DNA from: Streptomyces sp. NBC_01233
GTDB taxonomy: Bacteria; Actinomycetota; Actinomycetes; Streptomycetales; Streptomycetaceae
Direction: 5' to 3'
Assembly (NCBI RefSeq): GCF_035989305.1
Contig: NZ_CP108514.1
Span: forward strand, 6,304,501 to 6,368,500
DNA: 64,000 nucleotides
The position numbers were made by a program, and so were the translations under genes. Position 1 is the first letter of the stretch, and each line of letters opens with the position of its first letter. The notes below the pieces were generated by a model. That model searched no databases. It had not been told where the DNA came from and was given only the letters and a program-made list of their open reading frames with translations. Positions 8,838 to 17,191 of the stretch are shown in pieces.

Positions 8838-10010
8838 GTGTCCCTGCTCATCGACTCCGTCATCCCCCGCGCACACCCGCCCGCAGACTGCGTAGTGGGA
8901 CAAGACGTGGTCATCCACGCCCACGAGCTCACGATCGGCCCCGGCGTACGGCTCGACGACGGAGTCCAGCTTGTGGGCGACCGCATTCACCTGGGCCGCA
9001 ACGTCCACGTCGGCGCGGGAGCCGACTTGCGCGCCGCCCACCTCAGCATTGGCGAGAACAGCGAGATCGCCGCTGGCGTGAAGGTCCTCTGCGCCGACAG
9101 CTTCAGCACCGGTCCGGCCGCACGCGTCTGCAACGGCGTTGATATCGTCGCCCGCTCTTTCGGCGCCGGCCGACTCCTCTACGTCGGCCCGCACAGCACA
9201 GTGGGAGGTGGAGGCACCCTCGAATCCACGGCCACCGTACGCATCGGCGATCGAGTCACCATCGGCCCCCACAACCTTCTCAACGCCAACTGCCTGATCG
9301 ACATCGGCTCGGACGTCGGCTCGGGGCAGTACGTCAGCATCTGGACCCACGGCTACCACTTCGCCCACAGTGTCCTCGACGGTTACAGCACCGCCTACGA
9401 AGGCGTGCGCATCGGGGACAAGGTGTGGCTCGGCTACCACTGCTCCATCATGCCTGGCGCGGACATCGGCGACAGCTGCATAGTCGCCGCCGGGGCCGTC
9501 GTCGCCAAGAGCTTCCCGCCCCGCCGACTCCTGGCAGGCGTGCCCGCCCGCGAGAAGGCTACCTTCGAGCAGCCACCGCTCACGGATGACCAGGCCATGT
9601 ACGAGGTCCGCCAAGCCCTGGCCGCTTGGCAACGGGAACTCGTCTGGAAGGGCGCGATCACCGACTCCTCTGACGAAAGATGGAGTGTCACCCTGTCCGG
9701 GTGCACCAGGGTGGTCGAACTGTGGCAGGACGCGGCGGTGGCCACGTCCAGCGACCGCGCCGCCGAAGACCGCATCGTGGTGGCCCTCGACGGGGAACCG
9801 CAGACCTCAGCGGACGGCCCCCCAGTCTTCGTCCTGCGGCGCGGACTGCTCCTGGGCCCGACCGACGAATTGGTCGAAGACCTCAGGGACTACCTACGCC
9901 GCCGGACGATGCCCTGCGGCGACACCCGAACCTTCACCAGCATCACACCGCTGGCCTTCCACCGGCTCCAACAGGCCACCACCCCCACTACCTCCGGAGA
10001 GCAGGCATGA
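8838..10010 (+). CDS. Left-handed beta-helix acyltransferase with C-terminal extension
   Basis: Hexapeptide repeats ([LIV]GxxxxI) run from about residue 15 to 230, for example VRIGDRVTIG and VRIGDKVWLGYHCSIMPGADIG. They end in the classical AAGAVVAKSFPPRRLLAGVPAR turn of acetyltransferases such as maltose or galactoside O-acetyltransferase. WTHGYHF supplies a candidate catalytic His. About 160 further residues with no recognised fold follow, so the 390-residue protein is longer than a plain family member. GTG 8838 is preceded by ACGGAGG at a good distance. It probably acylates an amino group made by the upstream aminotransferase. Confidence 0.8.
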   Translation: MSLLIDSVIPRAHPPADCVVGQDVVIHAHELTIGPGVRLDDGVQLVGDRIHLGRNVHVGAGADLRAAHLSIGENSEIAAGVKVLCADSFSTGPAARVCNGVDIVARSFGAGRLLYVGPHSTVGGGGTLESTATVRIGDRVTIGPHNLLNANCLIDIGSDVGSGQYVSIWTHGYHFAHSVLDGYSTAYEGVRIGDKVWLGYHCSIMPGADIGDSCIVAAGAVVAKSFPPRRLLAGVPAREKATFEQPPLTDDQAMYEVRQALAAWQRELVWKGAITDSSDERWSVTLSGCTRVVELWQDAAVATSSDRAAEDRIVVALDGEPQTSADGPPVFVLRRGLLLGPTDELVEDLRDYLRRRTMPCGDTRTFTSITPLAFHRLQQATTPTTSGEQA

Positions 10011-11533
10011 CGTCCCATACGGCGCCGGCGACCGGCGCTCAGGACCTGAGCGACTATCTGGCGCTCAGCTGTGACAAGTACACCGACCGTCTCGCGCTCT
10101 CGGACAGCCAGGGGCGCCTGTCGTACGGCCAACTTCACGCTGCCGTTGAAGAGGCGGCCCAGCTGATCCACAAAAGCGCCGGAGGCGACGATGGCCCGGT
10201 GCTCGTCCTCATGGACAACAGCGTTGACAGCCTGGTGCGTCTCTTCGCCATCTGGAGGTCCGGACGCTGCGCGGTCCCTCTCGACGCCTCGGTGCCGGCT
10301 CCGGTCGTCATCAGCGCGGCGGACCGTACCAGGGCCGCGGCGGTGAGTCTGGGCGACATCGAGCAGACCCGCCCCGATCTGGTGGAGTTGGGGGAAGCCC
10401 TGCCCGGCGGGCTTCGCGTGTTGCCCGCGCAGGACGGAGAGCGGGACCCGCTGCTCTCCGGGGCCGCACTTGTCATTTTCACCTCCGGTTCCACCGGAAT
10501 CCCCAAGGGCGTTGTCCTCGACCACACCGGCATTTTGGCCAAACTGGCCATGGTGCAAGAGGCATTGGACTATCAGCCGGGCGACCACGCGCTCGCTGTC
10601 CTCCGGACGAGCTTTCTCTTCTGCCAGTGGGACATCCTGCTGACCCTGGGCACGGGTGGCTCAGTCCGGTTGCTGGGCAAGTTCACCCCCAAGGGACTCT
10701 GCGAAGCGCTGGCGGAAGAACCGGTCTCGCGTGTCGCGGTGGTCCCTACCATGCTCCGGCAGATCCTGCCGCTGCTGGAAGACGAGGGAGTGCGCGACCC
10801 GCTGGTGCGGACACGCTCGCCTCAGCAGGTGGTCGTAGGCGGCGAACTACTCCCCCCTCAAACTGGTGGTCGCTACCGCACACTGCTCCCACACAGCGGT
10901 CTCTCCGTCATCTACGGACTGACCGAGACCAGTGCCCCCGACTTCATCTTGCCCGCGGCCGATTACGACGCGCACCCCGACACCGTGGGCCGGGCCCTGA
11001 CGGGAGTGCGCTGGTACGTGGATGCTCCGGGTCGGGCTGCTGCTGTCGGCGACAGCGGCGTTCTCGCGGTGAGCAGCGCTGGCGTGCTGCGCGGCTACCT
11101 CGGGCAACCGGAGCTGACCAGCGCCTCGGTGGAGGACGGTTTCTTCCGGACAGGGGATCAGGTAGAAGTCCGGGAAGGGGGCCGCATCACGGTCCAGGGT
11201 CGCGGCACGGCCGTGGTCGTCAAGGGGGCGAACAAGATTGCTCCCGCCGAGGTGGAGGCCGTCCTGGAGCAACACCCGCAGGTGGTCGATGCCTTTTCCT
11301 GCGGCGTCCCGGACCCGTCGCTGGGGGAGCGACTTTACGCCGTAGTCGCCCCGGCACCAGGGCACGAGCCCATCCCGGAGGAACTGCTTCGGTGGATGTC
11401 CCAGCGGGTCGAGCGCTACAAAGTCCCTGATGTTTTGTATATCCGGGAGAGCCTGCCCGTTGGATCCACGGGGAAGATCGACCGAGCGAAGCTCAGCGAA
11501 TGGGTCCTGCGGCACCCCCGGACGCTCTCATGA
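10007..11533 (+). CDS. Stand-alone adenylate-forming (ANL) acyl/aminoacyl ligase
   Basis: The 508-residue protein carries the ANL core motifs in order: IFTSGSTGIPKG (A3), VIYGLTETS (A5), FFRTGDQ (A7) and GSTGKIDRAKL (A10), with catalytic Lys490. It activates a carboxylic or amino acid as an acyl-AMP. No carrier-protein domain is attached and none was seen elsewhere in the cluster, so the acyl group may pass to CoA or directly to an amine. ATG 10007 overlaps the acyltransferase stop (ATGA). The substrate cannot be predicted by eye; the aminotransferase next to it may supply or consume it. Confidence 0.85.
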   Translation: MTSHTAPATGAQDLSDYLALSCDKYTDRLALSDSQGRLSYGQLHAAVEEAAQLIHKSAGGDDGPVLVLMDNSVDSLVRLFAIWRSGRCAVPLDASVPAPVVISAADRTRAAAVSLGDIEQTRPDLVELGEALPGGLRVLPAQDGERDPLLSGAALVIFTSGSTGIPKGVVLDHTGILAKLAMVQEALDYQPGDHALAVLRTSFLFCQWDILLTLGTGGSVRLLGKFTPKGLCEALAEEPVSRVAVVPTMLRQILPLLEDEGVRDPLVRTRSPQQVVVGGELLPPQTGGRYRTLLPHSGLSVIYGLTETSAPDFILPAADYDAHPDTVGRALTGVRWYVDAPGRAAAVGDSGVLAVSSAGVLRGYLGQPELTSASVEDGFFRTGDQVEVREGGRITVQGRGTAVVVKGANKIAPAEVEAVLEQHPQVVDAFSCGVPDPSLGERLYAVVAPAPGHEPIPEELLRWMSQRVERYKVPDVLYIRESLPVGSTGKIDRAKLSEWVLRHPRTLS

Positions 11534-12447
11534 CGGGCCGACAGGGTGCCGTGGCCTGGGTTGACGGAACGCTCCTGGATGAAGCCGCTGCTCGCCCCGA
11601 AGCGTGGTCGCCCAGCTTCCACTACGGCTACGGCGTGTTCGAAGGCATCCGGGTCTACCCGACACCCCGTGGCCCAAGCGCTTTCCGACTTGCCGAGCAC
11701 GTCAGCCGCCTATTCGCCTCGGCCCGCCTCTACCCTCCGCTGGATGCCATCTCGTGGACCGAGGAGGACCTGCGGAGCGCGGTCGTGGACACCGTACGCG
11801 CCAACGGGCATGACGCCTGCTACGTACGCCCGGTCATCCACCTATACACGGGAGGCATCGGGAACGACCCGACGGTCGGCGCCGCCCAGGTGGTAATCCT
11901 GGTCACCCCCTGGGCCGGCCTCCTGAAACCGGGCGACCTGCATCTCGCGATCAGCCCGTGGCACAGACCCGGCCCGACAGTCCTGCCACCCGGCGCGAAA
12001 GCCAACGGAAGCTACGGCCCGCTCATGCTCGCGAAGGCCGACGCGGTCCAGCGGGGCTACGACGACGCCCTGCTACTGGACGAGGCCGGCCACGTCGTGG
12101 AGTCAACCGGAGCCAACCTCTTCATCCGCACCGGGGACGAGCTGATCAGCCCGGGACTGCCACAAGGCGCCCTGCCAGGCATCACCCGGTCGAGCGTCTT
12201 CACCTTGGCCACCGCGTCCGGCCTGCGGGTGACCGAGCGGTCGCTCCAACTGGACGAGGTACTCAGCGCCGACGAGCTGTTCCTAACGGGGACAGGCGCA
12301 GAGATCCGCCCCGTGCGCTCTGTCGAGCACAAGACCATCGGGAACGGCACCAGCCCGGTCGCAGACGAGCTCGCCAGCCGCTATCGCGCGGTCGTCCAGG
12401 GCCTTGACCCCGCCTATGACGACTGGCTCACCCCCTGCAGTCCCTAA
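11530..12447 (+). CDS. Class IV (branched-chain type) aminotransferase
   Basis: This 305-residue fold-type IV PLP enzyme has FHYGYGVFEGIRVY near the N-terminus, a YVRPV strand, GAKANGSYGPLMLAKADA containing Lys157, and VVESTGANLFI followed by LPGITRSSV. These are IlvE-family hallmarks. It overlaps the ligase gene by four bases. In a biosynthetic setting such enzymes interconvert an alpha-keto acid and an alpha-amino acid, so it probably makes the amino acid that the ANL ligase activates. It could also be a D-amino-acid or 4-amino-4-deoxychorismate-type enzyme. Confidence 0.85.
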   Translation: MTGRQGAVAWVDGTLLDEAAARPEAWSPSFHYGYGVFEGIRVYPTPRGPSAFRLAEHVSRLFASARLYPPLDAISWTEEDLRSAVVDTVRANGHDACYVRPVIHLYTGGIGNDPTVGAAQVVILVTPWAGLLKPGDLHLAISPWHRPGPTVLPPGAKANGSYGPLMLAKADAVQRGYDDALLLDEAGHVVESTGANLFIRTGDELISPGLPQGALPGITRSSVFTLATASGLRVTERSLQLDEVLSADELFLTGTGAEIRPVRSVEHKTIGNGTSPVADELASRYRAVVQGLDPAYDDWLTPCSP

Positions 12448-12471
12448 CTCAGCCGACACACAAGGAGCATC

Positions 12472-13539
12472 GTGACCACCCGCTACGACCATCGCAGTGT
12501 CGAACTCCAAGACCAGGTCACCGAACAAGCATGGAGCGCCTACCGGCTCTCCGACATGCCCCAGATACTGGACGGCTACCACAAGGCCGTCGTCCTCGCA
12601 GCGCTCATGCGCACCGGGGTGCTCCAGCGGCTGCGAGAAGGCCACACAGACCTCGGAGACCTGCTCGGCCCCCTCGACCCCTACTTCGGCGAGAAGCTGC
12701 TCGGCTGGCTCTCCACCGCCGGATACACCCGGAGCATCGACGGTGGATACGCACCCACCGAGGCCGGCACCGCGCTGTTGAGTGACACCTCTCTCGCGCA
12801 GCTGAGCTTCTACATCGAGGCGTACGGTCCGGTGACGCAGCGCATCGAAGACCTTCTGACAGGAACCGCCCACTACGGCCGTGACATCCAGCGCGACGGC
12901 GCAGCGCTGGGACGCAGCTGCAACACCCTGTTCGACCTGTACCACATCGATGTGGTGCTCGAAGCGTTTGCCCGACGTAGTGCAACCTGTGCCCTGGACC
13001 TGGGGTGCGGAGCGGGCGGATTCCTCATCGAGGCCGCCCGGCGGGACCCGGAGTTCAGCGGAATCGGGCTGGACATCTCGGAAGGGGCCATCGCGGAAGC
13101 CTCCAAGCGGGCCGTGGAGGCGGGCGTGGCCGAGCGCGTGTCGTTCCACGTCGCCGACGCCTTCGATTCCGCGACGTGGCCAGATGCCTGCGCCCGGGCC
13201 GACGCGCTCTTCGCAGCTGGCGTCTTGCACGAGCACTTTCGGCAAGGGGAGGACGCGGTCATTGAAATCTTGAACGGGTTCGCCACCGCATGGAGCCGAG
13301 GACTCAAATCGATCATTCTTGGGGAACCTGAGCTGTACTACGACCGGCAGGACAACGACTCCGATCTGGACCTGGTGCACATCCTGACGCTCCAGGGCTT
13401 CCCGCGTAGGCGTACCGGTTGGCTCGAGCTCTTCCCGCGATCCGACCTCGCGTGCCGTGCGGTCTACTCGCGCCGCAACGCCGGCCCGCGTTTCGCGTTC
13501 TACGACCTGGCACCGCGCGGGCTGGACGGACCCGAGTAG
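12472..13539 (+). CDS. SAM-dependent methyltransferase (last gene of the operon)
   Basis: The 355-residue protein has an N-terminal helical region like O-/N-methyltransferases with a dimerisation domain. Motif I is ALDLGCGAGGFLIEAAR near residues 177-193, followed by GIGLDISEGAI. GTG 12472 is preceded by AAGGAG at a good spacing and lies 24 bases after the aminotransferase gene. A strong hairpin follows at 13563-13598 and probably ends the operon transcript. The substrate is unknown. Confidence 0.8.
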   Translation: MTTRYDHRSVELQDQVTEQAWSAYRLSDMPQILDGYHKAVVLAALMRTGVLQRLREGHTDLGDLLGPLDPYFGEKLLGWLSTAGYTRSIDGGYAPTEAGTALLSDTSLAQLSFYIEAYGPVTQRIEDLLTGTAHYGRDIQRDGAALGRSCNTLFDLYHIDVVLEAFARRSATCALDLGCGAGGFLIEAARRDPEFSGIGLDISEGAIAEASKRAVEAGVAERVSFHVADAFDSATWPDACARADALFAAGVLHEHFRQGEDAVIEILNGFATAWSRGLKSIILGEPELYYDRQDNDSDLDLVHILTLQGFPRRRTGWLELFPRSDLACRAVYSRRNAGPRFAFYDLAPRGLDGPE

Positions 13540-13562
13540 AGCGCCTGAGACCCTCTCGCTTG

Positions 13563-13598
13563 CGGCCTCTCAGAGACGAACCCGACTCTGAGAGGCCG
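13563..13598 (+). terminator. Strong hairpin ending the biosynthetic operon
   Basis: CGGCCTCTCAGAG at 13563-13575 pairs perfectly with CTCTGAGAGGCCG at 13586-13598 around a ten-base loop, and weaker pairing extends the stem outward. There is no T-tract. It lies between the last operon gene and hisS, so it is a terminator or an attenuator in the hisS leader. Confidence 0.7.
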
Positions 13599-13720
13599 CG
13601 CGCGAGGGTTCGCTTGACCGATTCAGGCGCCAACCCAACGTAACGGCGCCGCTGGTAGGCTGACGATCCGTCCGCTTCTTCGACGGGCTTTGACTCGCTT
13701 CTCTTGGAAAGGCATTTCCG

Positions 13721-15013
13721 GTGGGACGATTGCTGCCGACAACCCCGTATCGCGGCACGAGGGACTTCCTCCCCTCGGAGATGTCCGTTCGGCAGCAGGT
13801 CTTCCATCAACTCTACGAAGCGATCGAACGCTATGGATTCGCCCGCTATGACGGCCCCATCCTGGAGTCGGCGGAGATCTACGAGGCGAAGTCCGGCCAG
13901 GAGATTGCCAACCAGCAGCTCTACTCCCTCACTGACCGCGGCGGTCGCCGTCTCGCACTGCGGCCGGAGATGACCCCATCCGTGGCGCGCATGATCGCTG
14001 GCAATGCCGGTCAACTTCAGTTGCCTGTACGCTGGTACAGCCACGTCATCTGTCACCGCTACGAACGCCCACAGCGCGGCCGCCTGCGCGAGCACCTCCA
14101 GATCAACGTGGACATCTTCGGGTCCGACAGCGTTAGCTGCGAGATCGAGATCTTCGAACTGATCCACGACATGATGGCCGCGATCGGCGCCACCAGGGAC
14201 ATGTGGGTGCTCCGGGCTGGCGACCGCGTTCTGCTGGAAAGCATCCTCCTCGACGTCGTCAAGATTCCTGCCGACAAGCTGCAGGAGGCTTCGTCGCTGA
14301 TCGACCGATGGGCGAAGTACCCCCGTGAGCAGCTGGTCACTGACGCCGAGGGCCTTGGGATCGACGAGACGCGGTTTGACCTCCTCGAAGAGGTGCTGAG
14401 CAGCGGAGCTGGCGTCTTGGACTATGTCTCCGAGGAGGCACGCAGCCGGTCCATGCTGGCGCAGATCCTGGCGGGAGACTCCCGCGACCTGGTCACCTTC
14501 GACCCGTTCATCGTGCGCGGGCTGCAGTACTACACCGGGACCGTTTTCGAGGTCTTCGACCAGCACCCACAAAACAGCCGATCGCTCTTCGGCGGCGGCC
14601 GGTACGAGGACCTGGCCGGGCTCTTCACGAACCAGCAGATTCCAGGCATCGGATTCGGCATGGGCGACGTCACCCTCCACGACTTCATGGAGGGACACGG
14701 GCTGCTGCCGGAGCCCCGCGCCGAGGTGGACGCCGTGGTGATCCCTGTCGGTGCGGAGCTGTTGTCTGATTGCCGAGCCGTCGCCCGCGACTTGCGGCTG
14801 GCCGGCATCCGGACGTCTTCGCCGCTGGAGCATCGCAAGCTGAGCAAGGAGCTGGTTCGCGCCGACCAGGCCGGGGCCCAGGTTGCAGTCGTCATCGCTC
14901 CGAGCGAGTGGGAGCGGGGGCTCGTGGCGGTTCGCAACCTGGCCACCCGCGAGCAGATCGAGGTGCCGACCAGCGACGTCGTGGCGCAGGTGGGCAAGCT
15001 TCTCGGGCGCTGA
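13721..15013 (+). CDS. hisS: Divergent second histidyl-tRNA synthetase
   Basis: HisRS charges tRNA-His. This 430-residue enzyme is full-length: TPYRGTRDFLP at the start, LYSLTDRGGRRLALRPEMTPSVARM, motif 2 CHRYERPQRGRLREHLQINVD, the histidine signature RGLQYYTGTVFEVF, GGGRYEDLAG, and a C-terminal anticodon-binding domain. LRPEMTP and REHLQ differ from the LRPEGTA and REFHQ of the usual bacterial type. The motif 3 region reads GFGMGDVTL where GxxxGxER is expected. GTG 13721 follows GGAAAGG. Hairpins isolate it on both sides, so it is transcribed on its own. Beside a natural-product operon, a divergent spare HisRS is a plausible target-duplication resistance gene. It may alternatively be an ordinary paralogue. 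Confidence 0.85.
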   Translation: MGRLLPTTPYRGTRDFLPSEMSVRQQVFHQLYEAIERYGFARYDGPILESAEIYEAKSGQEIANQQLYSLTDRGGRRLALRPEMTPSVARMIAGNAGQLQLPVRWYSHVICHRYERPQRGRLREHLQINVDIFGSDSVSCEIEIFELIHDMMAAIGATRDMWVLRAGDRVLLESILLDVVKIPADKLQEASSLIDRWAKYPREQLVTDAEGLGIDETRFDLLEEVLSSGAGVLDYVSEEARSRSMLAQILAGDSRDLVTFDPFIVRGLQYYTGTVFEVFDQHPQNSRSLFGGGRYEDLAGLFTNQQIPGIGFGMGDVTLHDFMEGHGLLPEPRAEVDAVVIPVGAELLSDCRAVARDLRLAGIRTSSPLEHRKLSKELVRADQAGAQVAVVIAPSEWERGLVAVRNLATREQIEVPTSDVVAQVGKLLGR

Positions 15014-15027
15014 CCGGGGACCTGGAC

Positions 15028-15065
15028 GCGGGCGACTGCCGGGCTGACGCCTTGCAGTCGCCCGC
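15028..15065 (+). terminator. Hairpin after hisS
   Basis: GCGGGCGACTGC (15028-15039) and GCAGTCGCCCGC (15054-15065) form a perfect 12-bp stem with a 14-base loop, starting 14 bases after the hisS stop. It has no U-tract, as is common in Streptomyces. Confidence 0.7.
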
Positions 15066-15175
15066 GGCGGCCTCTCGCCGTTGACCGATGGATTCGGATG
15101 GGTCATCAGGGTGACTTGGGAGGGCCTTCATGGGCGCGATTCTCCTCGACGCCCATCGAGTCCAAGGCTGACTAC

Positions 15176-15193
15176 ACGAAGTTCTTACTTCGT
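15176..15193. promoter_or_regulatory. Inverted repeat upstream of the S66 peptidase gene
   Basis: ACGAAGT and ACTTCGT (15176-15182 and 15187-15193) are perfect inverted 7-mers separated by four bases. They lie about 100 bases before the S66 peptidase start. A repressor operator is possible; nothing in the sequence proves it. Confidence 0.35.
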
Positions 15194-15293
15194 TCCAAGC
15201 CTGGTCAAGACCCTCGACATTGCCGCAGCCCGGAGAGCCATGCCCAGTGGCCACATCCCAGCGATCCAGCAGTTGACTTACTACCATCGCAGC

Positions 15294-16337
15294 ATGGCAG
15301 TCCCGATCTATCCCCCGAAGCCCAAGCCTGGCGATGCCGTCGCAGTCGTATCACCTTCGCGCGGCCTGCCCGGCGAGGTGCCGCTGCCCTACGAGCTTGG
15401 ACTGCGAAGACTCCGGGAGGGCTTCGGGCTCAAGCCCGTGGAGTATCCCACCACCCGCAAAATGGGAGCGAGCGCGCAGGCTCGGGCCGCCGACATCAAC
15501 GCGGCCTTTGCCGACCCTCAGATCAAGGCAGTCATCGCCAGCGTCGGCGGTTCTGACCAGATCACCGTGCTGCGCCATCTCGACCGCGATCTGATCCGCG
15601 CCAATCCGAAGCCGTTCTTCGGCTACAGCGACAACACCAACCTGGTGCTCTTCCTGTGCAGCCTGGGCATCGTCAGCTTTCACGGCGGCATGGTGATGAC
15701 TCAGTATGGCCGACCCGGCGTGATGCACCCGATGACAGCAGAATCCTTGCGGGCAGCGCTCTTCAGCTCCGGCGAATTCGAACTCCAGCCGGCACCTGCG
15801 TACGGCGAGGTCCTCGGCTCCTGGCAGGATCCGAAAACCTTCGAGGTCGAACCACAGATGGAGCCCGCAGGTGGCTGGACCTGGCACAACGCGGATCGCG
15901 CAGTCGAAGGAGCCGGCTGGGGAGGCGACCTGGAGATCGTGTCTTGGCTGCTGATGGCGGACCTTGCGGTACGACCGGTCGATGTGTATTCCGGCAGCGT
16001 GCTGTTCCTGGAAACTGGAGACTCGATGCCGAGCGCCGAGGAAGCGTATGTGATCATGCGCAACATGGGCGAACGAGGTCTGCTCGAACGGTTTTCCGCT
16101 TTGCTGATGGGTCGCCCGAAGACTTGGTCCCGCCATCGAACGCTACACGATAGACAGAAGGCGGAGTTCCGCCAGGCACAACGGGAGGCGGTGTTGCGCG
16201 CGTTGGCGGAGTACGCGCCCCAGGCGGTGGCGGTCTTTGACGTCGACCTTGGTCACACTGACCCGCAGGTCGTGATCCCCTGCGGCGGGCGCATCCGCGT
16301 AGACGGGCCAGAGCGCCGGGTCTTCGTGACGTACTGA
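15294..16337 (+). CDS. S66-family serine carboxypeptidase, MccF-like
   Basis: S66 peptidases are LD-carboxypeptidases or MccF-type immunity enzymes. MccF cleaves the amide between an amino acid and a nucleotide in processed microcin C. This 347-residue protein has the nucleophile elbow GYSDNT (Ser112), LFLETGD (Glu240) and DLGHTDPQ (His321). The order and spacing fit the MccF Ser-Glu-His triad, and GHTDPQ is typical of the MccF branch. Length also matches MccF. There is no signal peptide, so it acts in the cytoplasm, which argues against peptidoglycan recycling of periplasmic type. No clear ribosome site precedes ATG 15294; TACCAT six bases upstream would fit a leaderless transcript. Neighbouring hisS suggests a self-immunity pair. 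Confidence 0.8.
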   Translation: MAVPIYPPKPKPGDAVAVVSPSRGLPGEVPLPYELGLRRLREGFGLKPVEYPTTRKMGASAQARAADINAAFADPQIKAVIASVGGSDQITVLRHLDRDLIRANPKPFFGYSDNTNLVLFLCSLGIVSFHGGMVMTQYGRPGVMHPMTAESLRAALFSSGEFELQPAPAYGEVLGSWQDPKTFEVEPQMEPAGGWTWHNADRAVEGAGWGGDLEIVSWLLMADLAVRPVDVYSGSVLFLETGDSMPSAEEAYVIMRNMGERGLLERFSALLMGRPKTWSRHRTLHDRQKAEFRQAQREAVLRALAEYAPQAVAVFDVDLGHTDPQVVIPCGGRIRVDGPERRVFVTY

Positions 16338-16432
16338 TGGGTGGAGCGGACTGAGTGGGACGCAGAGCGGCGCAGTGACAACGGTCCCCTGCTCGCTCTC
16401 CTGGACGCCGTGGACGAGCAGCCGGTGACCCA

Positions 16433-17191
16433 TCAGATGCGGTGAGCTGCAACAAGCACTGCTGTCTCGGCGAAGAAGAAGCGCCCAGCTGCTGCGGCCC
16501 GTTGAACCGCGGCGTACCACTCGTCGATCTCGTCCAACCCCAGTGTGCTGTGTCCTCGACTGGTGGTCGACCGCAACGCTCCACGGATATCGCCGACCCT
16601 GCGAGCGGCATGGCCGGACAATTCGGTTGAGGAAGTCACTACGGTCTCTACATGGGTCCGGGCAAGCGGTGATGCCTGGACCAAACCGGGCAGCTTGCGC
16701 CCGATCCTCCCATCCGAGCTGTCCATCCATGAGGGCGCGTCATCGGCGAACGCGTGGCCGATCTTGCGGTCGAGGTCGACGGGAGCACCGGCGATCACGA
16801 GTGAGTCGAAGTCGGAATGGGACAGCACCGCGCGACCACCCGGCCGTAGCACCCGCCACACCTCGTTCAGGAGCTGAGCCGGGTCAGGTAGGCACTCGAG
16901 AAGGTTGGACGAGATGACCGTGTCTACGCTGCCGTCCGCGAGAGGGAGCTGCTCGCGTAGATCCACCGAGCCCAACTCCACTGTGCCAGCGTGAGCCTGT
17001 AGACGCTCGCGAGCCGTGGCCAGGGCCAGCTCGGACCGGTCGAAGCCCGTGAGTTGCGCCTGCGGAAAGCGCCTTGCGAAGGCGGCCAAGGCCGGGCCAC
17101 TGCCACAGCCTAAGTCGACCACTCGTCCCCGCTCCGGAAGCTCCGCGAGGTCGATAAACCGGTCGTGCAGCGTCTCGTTGGTCATCAGCAC
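16433..17191 (-). CDS. SAM-dependent methyltransferase
   Basis: This 252-residue class I methyltransferase on the minus strand has VVDLGCGSGPALAAF as motif I and LLNEVWRVLRPGGRAVLSHSD as the post-III segment, typical of ubiE/COQ5-like small-molecule methyltransferases. GTG 17191 sits five bases after GGAGAGG; ATG 17185 is the alternative start. It converges with the S66 peptidase gene and diverges from the next methyltransferase. Its link to the cluster is positional only. Confidence 0.7.
   Translation of the reverse strand: MLMTNETLHDRFIDLAELPERGRVVDLGCGSGPALAAFARRFPQAQLTGFDRSELALATARERLQAHAGTVELGSVDLREQLPLADGSVDTVISSNLLECLPDPAQLLNEVWRVLRPGGRAVLSHSDFDSLVIAGAPVDLDRKIGHAFADDAPSWMDSSDGRIGRKLPGLVQASPLARTHVETVVTSSTELSGHAARRVGDIRGALRSTTSRGHSTLGLDEIDEWYAAVQRAAAAGRFFFAETAVLVAAHRI

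Noticed and set aside
10007..11533. NRPS module
   Set aside because: Only the adenylation-type enzyme is present; no condensation, carrier or thioesterase domain is visible nearby.
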